From Ilyonectria destructans (Eukaryota; Ascomycota; Sordariomycetes; Hypocreales; Nectriaceae), in assembly GCA_020740775.1 (NCBI GenBank), contig JAHEWK010000009.1, forward strand, positions 806,001 through 870,000: a DNA stretch of 64,000 nucleotides, written 5' to 3'. Made by a program: the position numbers and the translations under genes. This document shows positions 19,928 to 31,547 of the stretch, piece after piece (positions within the stretch are counted from its first letter, which is position 1; each line of letters begins with the position of its first letter). Below the pieces are notes generated by a model. That model saw only the letters and a list, made by a program, of their open reading frames with translations, was not told where the DNA came from and did no database searches.

Positions 19928-22207
19928 ATGGCAGATTTAAACTCCCCGTCGGGCGATGGAAAATCCCGCTTTACCGCCTTATGGTTAGGACAGGCGCTGT
20001 GTTCTCCATACCAGCATGACAAAGGCCTCACTGCTGGAACCTCTCGCTATGACGGGGATTCGACCTGTGGGAAGTGGCCAACCCTTCTATGCACCAAGGG
20101 ACACCGTATACACGATATCAAAACGCTTTGCAAGGCCTGTGATAAAATAGACGTCACATTACTGAAAGAGGGGGGCCCATCAATTATATTGCGCGACAGC
20201 TTTTTTGACATCCCCAAGACGGCAAAGAAATGCAGATTCTGCTCTCTTATTGCCCAGTATACGAGAGGTGTAACGGGGACTCAGTATGAATCAGACTTTC
20301 GCTACATCCTGGGTAACAAAGACGCTGTAGAAGATGGTTTGGTAACCCTAAGCCTGAGTGATGGGAAGTTGAATGTTCAGGTTCCACAACCAGATGACTG
20401 GAAACAATTCAGCTACGACGTGAGCTGTTGGGATCTGGGAAGTTTCGGCTTGCTAGCCGGGAAAGGTATTTTACATGCCCAACATCTCCCCTAGATTTAC
20501 TCGTAGCGTCGAGCATGGTCGTACCCAGACCTTACGCAGCTTGCTAACGTATTACTTTCCTTAGACATGGACCTCGCCGGCGAGATGAAGGATATCTTAA
20601 ATTTGAATGGAGACCGCGCTTCCAACACCTCAGCCTCCAGAAAACAATTATTAGGCCGCTTGGCCAGAGAGCTTGGCCGAATATTCAACATGCCGGCCTG
20701 CAGATTATGCACGTCCCCGAACACGTCCTCGGGTTCCATCAACAACCAGTGGTACACTAAGGATGAGCCGCCAATCCTCCCAGACCGAGTGATTGAGATT
20801 CTGGATTCACCAAGTTCAGACTCCATCATGCTTCGTCTTCGGTCAACACATGGCAAGCAAGCCGGGTATTACATTGCACTAAGCCATCGTTGGGGTGGTG
20901 ACCTTACCCTAAAGACCACTCGAGACACCCTTGCGGACCGTTTGAAGGGCTTCAGTCTAGATGACTTGCCACGGACCTTTCAAGATGTTGTTCTTGTGGC
21001 CAAAGCCATGGAGATAAAGTACGTCTGGATCGATTCACTGTGCATTGTTCAGGATCATCGGGAGGAATGGCTGGAGCAGTCAGCAAAAATGGGCTCCATA
21101 TATCTTGACTCCACCGTCACTGTAGCCGCTCACTCAGCGGGACAGTGCAATGAAGGTTTTCTCTGGAGAAGCCAAGTACCCTCAACCCTTCGCATAGCGC
21201 CTCAACAAGGCGGCCCTGAGTTTCTCGTTTCATTGCCGGACATCGACCCTGGACAACTACGAGCACGGTTTATTAACAGCGAGATAAGCCGCCGGGCGTG
21301 GATCCTGCAAGAACTCACCCTGTCGCGCAAGATTCTGCACTTTGTGGAGGGCCATCTTTTCTGGGAATGTGAACACCAATCCCCCTTACCGCCTGACCTG
21401 GGCCGAGAGACCACAGCGGACATTTTCCGGAATGCGCACGATCTGCCCAATGTGCTCACTATGTGGCTGAAACTTGTCTCCCAGTACACCGAGTACCAGA
21501 TGACTCAAAGTGGCGATAAGCTCGTGGCCCTTGCGGGTATTCTCGACGTCTCGATGAAGAGAATTAAAGAGCCTGAAAAAATGAACTACCATTGCGGGGT
21601 GTTCCAACAGGACCTGGAAAGGTCCTTGCTGTGGCACAAGGCTGGTGACCTTACGATATACCCGAAGAGAGCTCCGTCTTGGTCCTGGGCTAGTACAGAT
21701 GGCAAGCTGCACTTTCTCCATCTTGGACTCCGGGAGGCGCCAAGGACACTAATGAATGTGAAGAGCCTACAACATCAAGACTACCTAAACGCTACAATCA
21801 ACCAGCCTTGCTGTCGCCTTGTGATTGAGGCACCGGTCATACGGATAACTGCATCTCTGGTGGTTAAAAAGAGAAAGCATATCAAGACTAGCCCAGCCAA
21901 CTCACCGAGGCTCATCGTTGCTATTATTAAGGACTGGGGGGATCGAATTACCTTTGGTTGGTGTATTCCAGATGAGGGTCGTTCATTGAGTGTCGGTGCG
22001 TACACACCCGGCGAGCCCGTTTCAATGACATTTCTTGCTGTCTCTGGTTATGAGATTGATGGCCGACTGAAGGGTGCCTGGTGTGTCATGATGATTCCGG
22101 AGACAGGGATTAATGTGACGTATAAGAGGATTGGGATGGGGTATATAAAGGATATGGAGATTCTTACACCAGCTTTACAAGCTTTAGAAACAGTGACCAT
22201 ACGGTAG
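19928..22207 (+). CDS. HET-domain (heterokaryon incompatibility) protein
   Basis: Exons 19928..20465 and 20565..22207, 726 residues; the 99-bp intron ends TTGCTAAC...CCTTAG. A cysteine-containing N-terminal region includes CTKGHRIHDIKTLCKACD and CRFCSLI. The HET domain (about 281-430) follows: YIALSHRWGG, then DDLPRTFQDVVLVAKAM, YVWIDSLCIVQD, and DSTVTVAAHSA, with the downstream RRAWILQELTLSRKILHF and the late APSWSWAS motif. HET proteins trigger cell death when genetically different hyphae fuse, and are often paired with NLR- or CHAT-type partners. The frame is intact, unlike the neighbouring CHAT gene. The start is chosen as the first ATG giving continuous frame; it lies 156 bp after the last copy of the array-A repeat, so the arrays probably sit in or near its promoter. 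Confidence 0.9.
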
Positions 22208-22697
22208 TGGTAGAGGGAGCGGGATTGAGATAGAGGAAAAGAGCGCGAAATAAGGCGAAAACCCAGTGGTGGTTACACTGAAAGCCCAAGCTAACAAGTC
22301 CCTTCGCCATCCGTCATCATCAGCCAGATTACCGTCGCTTGTTATTGAAACCCCAATAGAGTACCGAAAACCCAGTGCAACCACGAAATGATCAACAGAC
22401 CCATGCTTCAAATATTATTCTACACTCCATACCCTAGACTATGCTAAGGAACTAAATCGGTACTCCGCACCTCTATTATCAGCCCCGTCATGATGCTGAA
22501 GGCTTGCTATCTAATCCGCTAGTACATCTGGATCTCTATTGGACATTGGAAACTTTGTCATACGCTACGCAGCCGCGAGTCACTTGATGCTTCATCAGCC
22601 CGTAGCCCCCAATATCAATCGCCGTTTACCACGCCGCCATCTCGCAGCAGACCCACGCTCGCTCACTCACAATAGGTCGATCCGGTTCCTCTCTATA
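22208..22697. other. Intergenic spacer
   Basis: 490 bp between the HET stop and the damaged Zn2Cys6 gene. Nothing recognisable was seen. Confidence 0.5.
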
Positions 22698-25000
22698 ATG
22701 AATTCCCAGTCTACTGCTGCAGGAAAGCGGAGACAGCGGTCATCCATAGCCTGCAACACATGTCGAGCTAAGCGAATTCGAGTGAGCCTATTCCCTTTGA
22801 CGTGATCTACACCTTCTAACATGGAGGCTCAATCAGTGTGACGGGAATCATCCGACCTGCGCTACATGTGAAGCTTCTCAGCAGAAAGGCGAGTATACTA
22901 GTAAAGAAAGTAACCGGAAGTAAGTCTTTTAGGGGTAGCGGTCTAGGCTGGAGAGGCCGAATTTGCTGATGGAAATGAACTCTAGACCACCGAGCAAGAG
23001 ATATGTCACCGCACTTTTGGAACGAATCAAAGTTCTCGAGAATCAGTTGGGCGAGACACACCACCAGGTGGTATCGATAAACGATAAAAGCTTCCAGCCG
23101 TTCGAGGGGGCAGAGGCTAACTCAGACAGCGAGTCATCGTCGGAGGAGCTGACTGACGGTGACAGAGAACCAGTCCGGGAACTGACCGATAGACTAGGTC
23201 GTCTCAGTGTTGGAAAAGACGGAGAAGTTCAATATTTCGGTTCTCGGAGCAACTTCTCTTTGTTGAGAGGAACCTTTGAAGGAAATAGTACCATCCCTAC
23301 TGCCGCTGTTCAGTCTCGCGCCATGGCTGTCGTCGACCAACTGAATTTCCGTATCACACTCTCCGACGAACTTCAAAATCATTTGTTGGACCTTTACTGG
23401 CGTTGGCAAAATCCTTGGCAGTATTTAGTCGTTAAGGAAGCTTTCCTCCGCGACCTATACGTTGATGACGCAGGGCGCTTCAGTTCTCCTCTCCTACTGT
23501 CTGCAATTCTTGCGCTCGCTGCGAGATATTCAGATCGACTGGAGCTAAGGACAGATCCTGCGGACGCTAACACAGCGGGTGACGCCTTGGCAGAGCAAGC
23601 CAAACTGCTTCTGCTTTACGAAAGCGAGTCTCCTAGAATCACGACTGTCCAGGCGGCTGCTATCTTGTCGCTGAGAGAGACGGCAAAAGACAAAGAGGCA
23701 CTTGGGTGGGCGTATTGCGGTGGGTTCTAAAAATTCCCTATTGGGTTGGTGAAACGAGATGCTAAATGTAATTCAGGCATGGTGAGTAGGATGGGTTTCA
23801 ACCTTGGGTTGCACCTAGACCGTTCACGGTGGGTGAAAGCGGGTCACCTCACTCAAGAACTCGCCAAGGCTAGAAATGTCATCTGGCGGGGATGCTAAGT
23901 TATTGACAAGTAAACCATCCTAGTGTTGATCGTATTATAGCTTCATGCTAACCATACTTGCAGGCTATTTAATATTGGCCTAGGTGACCTTGGCCTATAC
24001 AAGAACACGAGACCACAGCACTCATGCCGGCTGTTGTGCATAACGTCGAATATGAGTCTTGGTCATCCATGCCTGTCGATCAACCTCTTTCCGAGCCATT
24101 GTACACCCTGCTTGTGACCAACTGTCAGGCTACTTGCCGGCTATTCCAAGTCACCGCAGATAGATTGGACCAAATGTATGTACTGATTGATTTCCTTTTT
24201 AAGTAAGCTGCATTTTACAGAGGCTGACATGATTTAGTTACCGACCCCGATTGCGTCGAAGCGAGGCGTATTTGGTCGACTTGGTAGCCAAGATACATGT
24301 AGATCTACTGGACTTCTACACCAAGCTGCCAAGCTGTCTTCGCTTGCCAGTGATGGCGTCTCAAGCGGTTCCTCCATACGTTTACCAGCGACAGTAGGAA
24401 GGATGTCACCAAAGATGAACTTGAGCATGTCCTTACCATGCGACAGCTTACAATATAACGTAGTAATGATCCTCTTACATCGACCATTCATCATGTTGAA
24501 GACGGAGAAAGAAAAGAGGACGACCCAACTAGGGGCGGCTAGTCATCATATGAAAGAATGCAGGACATCTGCTGAGACGATAACGAACATTTTCAAATCC
24601 TACCGCACTCACTACAGCCTTCTAAGTCCAATGTCAGCGGCTAATTTGGCCGAAAACTGACCTATCCCAGCGCTACATCCCAATCTCTGTTGTCCACTGC
24701 GCATTCACAGCTTCCATCATATTACTGGTTGAGGCGACATCCGAGCAAGACGATGTCCGCCGGTGCACGACTAGAATGCTCAAGTTGCTGGTAACAGCCT
24801 TGCACGAAATGAGCGCAGTGTGGAAATGGAGCCGCCGCGCAATCAAGGCGTTATCACAGCTGGCGAAAGAATGGTCGGTCGGAGAAGAAATTGCGGCTGC
24901 CATCGCCTCATGCGACAGTAATCCGGTGCAGTCGCTGGATCTAAGTCACCCTTCAACAATTGACCTTGGCTTGCCATCTAGCCCTAGACTTTCGGACTGA
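22698..25000 (+). pseudogene. Fungal-specific transcription factor (Zn2Cys6), damaged
   Basis: Approximate exons are 22698..22781, 22837..22919, 22986..23715 and further pieces to 25000. The zinc cluster reads CNTCRAKRIRCDG then CATCEASQQKGEYTS, so the sixth cysteine is missing. A short coiled segment (LLERIKVLENQLGE) and the fungal transcription-factor middle-homology domain follow (ALAARYSD, GMVSRMGFNLGLHLDRSRW, ALMPAVVHNVEYESWSSMP, MILLHRPFIM). Damage: TAA at 23896-23898 where relatives have Tyr (GGATGC-TAA-GTTATT); a one-base loss near 23984, since the frame jumps between FNIGLG and PIQEHETTALMP; and no usable donor near 24622 before YIPISVVHCAFTASII. Homology continues to about 25000, so decay is recent. 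A functional short form seems unlikely because the DNA-binding domain is also affected. Confidence 0.7.
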
Positions 25001-25212
25001 ATCTTTGAGGATGTTAATGGGATGGATGCAGGACATCTCGCAGCCATATGGCAAGACACATCTGATCTTACAACATGGCCTGGGGAACTATCATATCCCT
25101 AAGGGGTTCAATCCTGAAGATATGAGCCTACCTGTACGACTTTAATGAACTGATTTGGAAATAAATTGAAATTGAGAGTAGTGATCATAGAAGCTGGTAT
25201 TTTCTTTTATTG

Positions 25213-28200
25213 CTAGCCGAATCCAACTGTCCTTGCAGCTCTGCCCAGGTTGGTCATCAGTTGTGCTAAACTGTTCACTAAAATGGGAATCACGCGGCCT
25301 GTAGCTGGCATAAACTGCGTGCTTGACTCTTCCTGAGATCTCATAATACGTATTGCGATGCTCATCATGGCGGCAGGGTTATGTAACGCGGTCGCTTTGC
25401 TAGAAATGTCCCCTTGAGAATCCAAATCTCTTATCCCTGGAATACCCTCCCCACACGCAATGAATTGCTTCACATGTGGCGTCATTTCTGCGTCGAGCAG
25501 GACGACGGGTTTGAAAGGATTACTCGTGGAAACTCCCTCGCGTTGGTTACGCCCGCCGATGATGATCCCATAGACCCAGAACAGAAGACTTGCCTGGTAG
25601 ATAGCTACGGCTTGAAAGCCCTTGATCTGATGAGTTGGAAGATTCCTGGCTGATTTGTAGAGTTGACCTGCGTGCCACATTGCCTGACGTGCTTCACGAC
25701 TCTGCGTCCATTCCTGTAACATGGGGTAGACGTGTTGCGATTCTAGTTCGCCATCCTTGCCCGCAAAGATGGGAAGTGACCGGAGCGGAGCATTCAGGGC
25801 CGCTGAGTTGAACTCCAAAATTGTAAGCAACTCTGGAATCCAGGTGCCGCTATCGGAAAGCATTTTATCTTCCTCATAAGTCGTAACTGCATCTCTCAGC
25901 ACATGCAAGGCTCTAGAGAGGGCCTCGAATCGTGAAGTCAGCGCCAAGCCGTCGTGTCCGTAGTGGAAATCTCCCATCCTCAGCATATGGTGGGCTTGCC
26001 TATATTCCCATATCAGGCCCGACAGTCCGTACAATGTGTGCAGCAAGGCGCAAGCCGGGTCGCGGACTGCTGGCAAGCTACCCTTGTTGAATACACTCCG
26101 GATGCATTCAGATAGCGATATTCGCTGTTTTTGGTCGAAACCTCGACTTAGGATACGTGTTTTCCATTCCGTCGCTGTACCAGCAAACCAAAGATCATTA
26201 TCTGACGGCAGAGGCAAATCCAAATCGGCGCAGGAAAGCAACGGATTGACAAATAATGTCATAGATGCTTGAGCGTCATGAACAAACATCAAGTGAACCA
26301 ATCTTACTACTGCGTTAGCCTGAAAACACCCCGACAGGGAGACGGTATGCCTAATAATAATTGCCGTACCTGATCCGAGATTCCTTTTCCACCCAAAGGC
26401 GCCACTTCCGCTCTAGCTCTGAGTGAGAGTCACTCTCATTGGGGATAATGTCATTGTAAGATGTACGCCTGAGCATACCCGATCTCCTGATGATCTGTGA
26501 TGTGTTAAAGCGGTCCAGGATGACTCGGGGTAACACAAACAGTGATAACTGGCTGAGTAAAGCCCTCCGCCATTTCCATCTTGCGCTGACCGCCGCTCCA
26601 GAACCAAATTTTCAGAAATATAGCTATAATGGTCATTAAAAAGTACCGACGTTGGTATATTAGGCAGCACTTACCAAATGTTTGAAGAAGCTGTAAATCC
26701 CGGCTCAGTTTGTTGTCATTGTCCCACTGTTGTAATAATCAACTGCCAGTTCTTATCACCAGAGTATAGTTATAGTACCTTGATTCTTACTGCGTTGAAC
26801 AAGATATTTGGAAGTGCGGTCCCCAGTTTGTGAAACACTTTCATCGGTGCAAGCGAAGCTCCACAAGCAATCATTCCGAGTAGCAGTTCTTCTCTCGTGC
26901 TTGATGCTCGGAAGGTTGGTACGTGAAACCATGAGAGCGAATCCGTGCTCTGGTGTCGTAAGAACAGGTAGATTAGCTTCTCCAGGATGTTACAAGACGG
27001 GAAAGAAGCAGCTATGGAAGGCGCATTTGATCGATCACAGAGCGTGAGGATGATGGCCAGGGCCCGGTCCCTGTCCTTGATAGCGAAGAGGTTTTCCTGG
27101 AGCGATTTATGTGGTTCAGGTACGCTTATCGGTTTGTTAGTGAGGGCGTGCGAGATTGAGAGATGTGCTTCGTCGGCAGTGCCATAGTCGCCAGGACCCG
27201 GAATCCAGTGCCAAAGCGAGGTTTCGAAGGCCTTCGCGCCACATGCTATGGCATCTTTCTCAGGACTGGCTCCAGTTTGATCAACACTGTCCCCCTCCAA
27301 GACATAGCTATACAGATCTGCGTCGTAGTTTAATGCCTCGAACGAAATGTCGAATTTTGTGGCATTCTCGTCAACGGCCATATATTCATCCCAATTCTGA
27401 CTAAAGGGATCGCCACGAATGTTGGTGCTGTTAGCTTCTCCTCCATGCGGGTCGAGAAGTAAGTCTTTGAGAAAAGCCCCGAAGTCGGTCGCCACGGTAT
27501 CCACGGCTCCAGGAATGTCGGATTGGCCGGGGAGGTTCATTTCTGAGGACAAATTTGCCATGTCCACACTTGTTTCTGGGTCATTGGACGAACATGTGGC
27601 GACCATGATGCTATCATTGATTTCCCCATTCATGACAAGAGACGGAAACATAGATTCCGCCTGGGTCCCTGGACATAGGTTGATCGATTGTTGCGAGGAA
27701 CTGGACACGCAATTTGGAAGACTGTGCCGACGTGCACACGACCTTGACGGCGGTATTGCTTTCGTTTCTGGCAAGTTGGACGTCTCTCTCTCTTCATTAC
27801 CTTCAGCAACGGTAGATGCTTCATCCGTAGTTGCATGCCTGTAGGGTCGGCTAGAGGCCGATTCGCACAAGATCCCTTTACTCACACACCGATGGCACGG
27901 CTTCTCTTCGCTACACTTGAGCTTTGTAGCTGAGCACTCCTTGCATGCTCTCGATACGCGACTACCGATGCCGCTCGATTTGTTTGGGCTGTTTCCAGCC
28001 TCCGACAATTCTTCTAGATGAAGGCATACATGCCTTTTTAGGAGATCGCTGATACAGATTAGTGGCGTCTAGGAACAGTACTTGGATTACGCACGAGCGA
28101 GCAAATAATTTACCACAGAATGTGCAACGATATGGCTTTTCTAATGTGTCTAGATGAGAAAATATCATTATCACATAGCTCAGTAATTCTGTGTCGCGCA

Positions 28201-28509
28201 ACGATTATCCTCCGAGAAAGCGAGCGAGTCTAGGAAGAAACGGACAAGGGCCTCGAACGAAGATTCTAGGAGGGGTAACTCACGGGTTCTCACATGACGG
28301 GAGAGGTGATCAGCCCTTCCAAATCTTTGGTGGCATCTCGAGCACTCGAAGAATTGGCCAGAGCAAGATGTCGTCGTAGCCACAAGTTCTCGGTCAGCAT
28401 TGGAGACACTTTGCAGAGTGGCCTCGGTAGTCCTACTCGTGGCTGAGTTCTCGCCCATTGCTGTGGGAGGTGACGGCGAGTATGAGAAGGAGACTGCATG
28501 GGCAGTCAT
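25213..28509 (-). CDS. Transcription factor with C2H2 fingers and a Zn2Cys6 cluster
   Basis: Exons complement(25213..26302, 26370..26494, 26541..26623, 26675..26726, 26779..28048, 28095..28149, 28284..28509), 966 residues with every junction in frame. Two C2H2 fingers open the protein: FECSRCHQRFGRADHLSRH and, spliced across two introns, YRCTFCGKLFARSDLLKRH. A Zn2Cys6 cluster follows (CKECSATKLKC, then CHRCVSKGILC; all six Cys present). The rest is the fungal transcription-factor domain, with DLQLLQTF, WSGGQRKMEMAEGF, ERKWRLWVEKES and LVHLMFVHDAQASM. Proteins with this double zinc architecture are a known fungal class of nuclear regulators. The first intron (28150-28283, 134 bp) is long for this window, and the donor at 26778 has a competing GTAAGA nine bases upstream that would remove three residues. 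The target pathway is unknown; it is not adjacent to either metabolic cluster. Confidence 0.85.
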
Positions 28510-29609
28510 CGATTAGCCAGAGTCGTATATGGCCGAATACGAAGTGAGGGATAATTTCAAGCGCCTAGGTATACTGAGAATGATGTAGACACTGAAATCT
28601 GGATCTGCAATTGCTGTTATAATTGTGTTTTCCTGGAGAATTGAGATGCGGGGTGCAGCGACCTTACCCTTGCTGGCTTAGATGCAGATGGTAAAGCGGA
28701 AGGCATGTGGGGGAGTCCTCTTAATAAACCCTAGACGCAACATGGGAAATGACAATACTATAGAAGCCGGGCTGTCATCTCATGCTGCGGTGGCGAACTA
28801 ATGGTCGCCTGGCTGTCACCTACAGGCGACTCTATATACGAACTACGATGTGGGATGGATGTCGAGTCAAATTAAAAGCATGGTTCATTCCGCAAGATTT
28901 GCGTTGCGGAAATTGGCATTAATATGGAGGCTAGCCCGGGAAAATGCTTGACTCGGCAATACTAACGGAGCGTCTAGGAGATGGCTTAGAATACAATATC
29001 AATGCTTGGATATAAGCACATGGAAATCTCGGACACGGTGTGAAGGGAGGAGCGCGAGCCAGGTAGTCCGGACTTTTGTCAAACGCGAACACCGAGAGAC
29101 GAGGCTAGCGGGCTCGGCAACGAGGGCACCAATCGGATGCTTCGATTAGCCACTCAAGGTGTGTAGTAAGCGGGAGTTTTATTGATATTGGGCGGTATTG
29201 TGGCGCACAATTTTGCTACGGAACCTTGTAAGCGGTCCGGTTACTGTCAATCATTGATGGGTGTGTATGACATGATCCTAGATGTGAGTTCTCTAAATCC
29301 TACATATCTGTTATTCTTTCCTATAGCCTATGCAATGAAGCTGCCTGCCATTTGAATCCACCACCACCACTATGAGACCTGGCGACGAAATTATCCAGAG
29401 TATTAAGCAGTGAAAATTGGCTTAGCTGCCAGGATTATTGCAGCCCTCACTGTATTGATTGTGCTAAACCAGTGGCAACAAAACTTCAAACTTCTTTCTA
29501 ATTATATTTATGTGTCATAGCTTGTAGCTGATTGACACTTTCATGGGTCCTAAAAATATCCTGCTAAATTCGGCCATACCCCGTATGAAGAAATGAATGA
29601 CAAATAATA
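28510..29609. other. Gene-free stretch
   Basis: About 1.1 kb, upstream of the C2H2+Zn2Cys6 regulator and probably including its promoter. It contains one CGGTCCG at 29233-29239. No gene was recognised. Confidence 0.5.
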
Positions 29610-29755
29610 TTAGGCCTTTTCCTTCGACTGCGCATCCCCATCAATAGCATCTTTGTCACCAACAGCAGCCCGCCCCTCGATCAGGTGAATCTCGACATGA
29701 TCGCCGAACTTTTGAGCGATCTCCTCCAAAGGCAGTTCTTTTGTCTCAAGGCCAA
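29610..29755 (-). pseudogene. C-terminal stump of an MFS sugar transporter
   Basis: Reading 29755 down to the TAA at 29610-29612 gives about 48 residues beginning LETKELPLEEIAQKFGDHVE. This is the hallmark C-terminal tail of fungal sugar (MFS) transporters, normally written PETKG/xLPLEEI. Nothing upstream on the minus strand resembles the twelve membrane helices; instead the DNA changes into a nitrilase fragment on the opposite strand. It is therefore a truncated remnant, not a gene. Confidence 0.7.
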
Positions 29756-29756
29756 G

Positions 29757-30063
29757 GCAGCGCCGACAAGGGCAGCTTCATGCTCAGCGAAGGCAGAGGC
29801 CGTGCCGCTGTTTTTGCACCTGATGGTCGTCAGCTCACTGAACCCACGGACCCTAATTATGATGGACTCATCTATAGTGATATTGAACTTGATGCGATCG
29901 ACAATGCAAAGGTCATGACGGATTGTGTTGGACACTATTCCAGACCGGATCTCTTGCGATTAGTCGTTGATGATCAACCGAAAAACTACGTTACAAGGGC
30001 GACACCGGGTTCCGCGACTTACTCGCCATATCATAAACCAACTGGGGATGGAACTCTGCTCTA
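29757..30063 (+). pseudogene. C-terminal stump of a nitrilase/cyanide hydratase-type enzyme
   Basis: The frame yields GSFMLSEGRGRAAVFAPDGR, then QLTEPTDPNYDGLIYSDIEL, IDNAKVMTDCVGHYSRPDLL and a stop at 30061-30063. The pattern xFxPDGRxLTEP...G(L/I)xYxDI(E/D)L...AK...D..GHYSRPD is diagnostic of the C-terminal part of fungal aliphatic nitrilases. The N-terminal two thirds, with the catalytic Glu-Lys-Cys, are absent because the plus-strand DNA to the left is the transporter stump. Expression as a functional enzyme is not expected. Confidence 0.75.
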
Positions 30064-31547
30064 AACTCATAAGAAATTAGATGAATTGCTTTCAGTGGTA
30101 GCGAGCGTTGAGGGTAGTGATTGAGGGTGGCGAGACACTTGCTCTGAGTAGGTCGGAGGTGAAACCGATGGGCCAGAACATGTACATTAGCTCCGACCTT
30201 TTGGATAGTGAACATGAGGATTCCTTAGACGACCTCCAAAATGAATAGAAACATCTAGTCTGACCAATTGATATCCGGGTTCCGTCGTTATGAAACGTCG
30301 TCCCCGCAGCATGTCTGCTCCCGCCCTAGTGCTCGGTATTTGAACTGGCATTATTGATGCGCGCTTTTCCGTTGATCATCCGATGACTTGATACGACATT
30401 TTAAAGGTGGATAATTGGTGCCCATGATCAGCTGAATCAACGAGCTTCTTGTCAAATCAAACCGGCGGGCGACTGAGAAAGACCACGCAGATGCTGAGGC
30501 AAGTTCTCCCAAAATAGAAACCCCACGACTGTTGCCAAGACGCCTTATACGGACTGCAATCCACAAACAAAAGGTTTCTTTAGCGTACATGATCCCCGTC
30601 AGGAGGGCCGGCGCGCCGCGATTGGGTCGAACTTGACTTGAAACCATGTTTTAGGTGTCGCTCGTCCATCTTAGCATAACCTCACGCGAGCTTCGCTGCT
30701 CCGACAGGACGACGCGAGATCCTTCAGTCAACATCCCAGCCCAGCTGGAAAAAGCGTTGCGCGGCTTCACAGCCACGGCCAGTTGGTTGGCTTCATTCAC
30801 AGCCACAGTGGAGGAGGCCCAGTTGTTACGTACCAAGGGGGCTGCGCATTAACAAATAGAGTAGAGAGAGTCTTGGCATCGACAAGCCCTTCGTTATCCC
30901 CAGACCAAACCCGGTGTCCCAAATCATACAGCTGAATCGTTTGGCAATTGAAGCGGAGCCCCTCCACATATAGAATATGTTGTCATCATAGGATTGGGCC
31001 GTCCGGTGAAGATATCGTCGTCTAGCATAATCGTCCCTATTGGCATAATGACGCTTGCCAAGCAGCTTCGCCCCCTGCGCGGCCCGTGTATGATCAACCT
31101 CCAAGCAAAGCTTGTCTTGGCCAAGTTTTATCTTAGGGAATACACGTATGGGAAAACCGATTCAGCTGTATTTCCCAGCCGTGCATCCACCTCCCGCTCA
31201 CTCGGCCCGAGTTGAATCTCCGCCTTTGGTAGTAGATTGGTTGCATCAATGAGGTGTAGAACCACATTACCATCATGAGGCTTAGAGTCGTCGTGGATGA
31301 ACAGCGCATTCGGAAACGAAAATGAGAAGTTTCGAATTGGGGATGCCAAGCCAAGAAATTTTAGTAACATGATGTGATGGAAGGCTTCTGTATAAGTATC
31401 TCAAGCGCCATCAACTTCGAGTGAATTGTTGAACATCATAAATAACTACAGCTATCACCCCATTCGCATCTCATTAAACCATCAATTTTCAGTCTCTCTT
31501 GCATTCTACCCAGTAACCACATAACCACCTTCACCAACAAAGCAAAC
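30064..31547. other. Gene-free stretch, possibly more decayed coding DNA
   Basis: About 1.5 kb with several medium open frames on the minus strand (for example 31128-31370) that I cannot assign to a family. It may hold further gene debris next to the nitrilase stump, plus the promoter of the gene starting at 31548. Confidence 0.4.

Noticed and set aside
24360..24450. Apparent third stop cluster in the damaged Zn2Cys6 gene
   Set aside because: An in-frame intron (GTAGGA...GACAG) joins YVYQRH to LQYNVVMILLHRP, so this part is normal.
30351..31370. Several minus-strand frames between the nitrilase stump and the GPI gene
   Set aside because: No recognisable family; kept only as possible debris.
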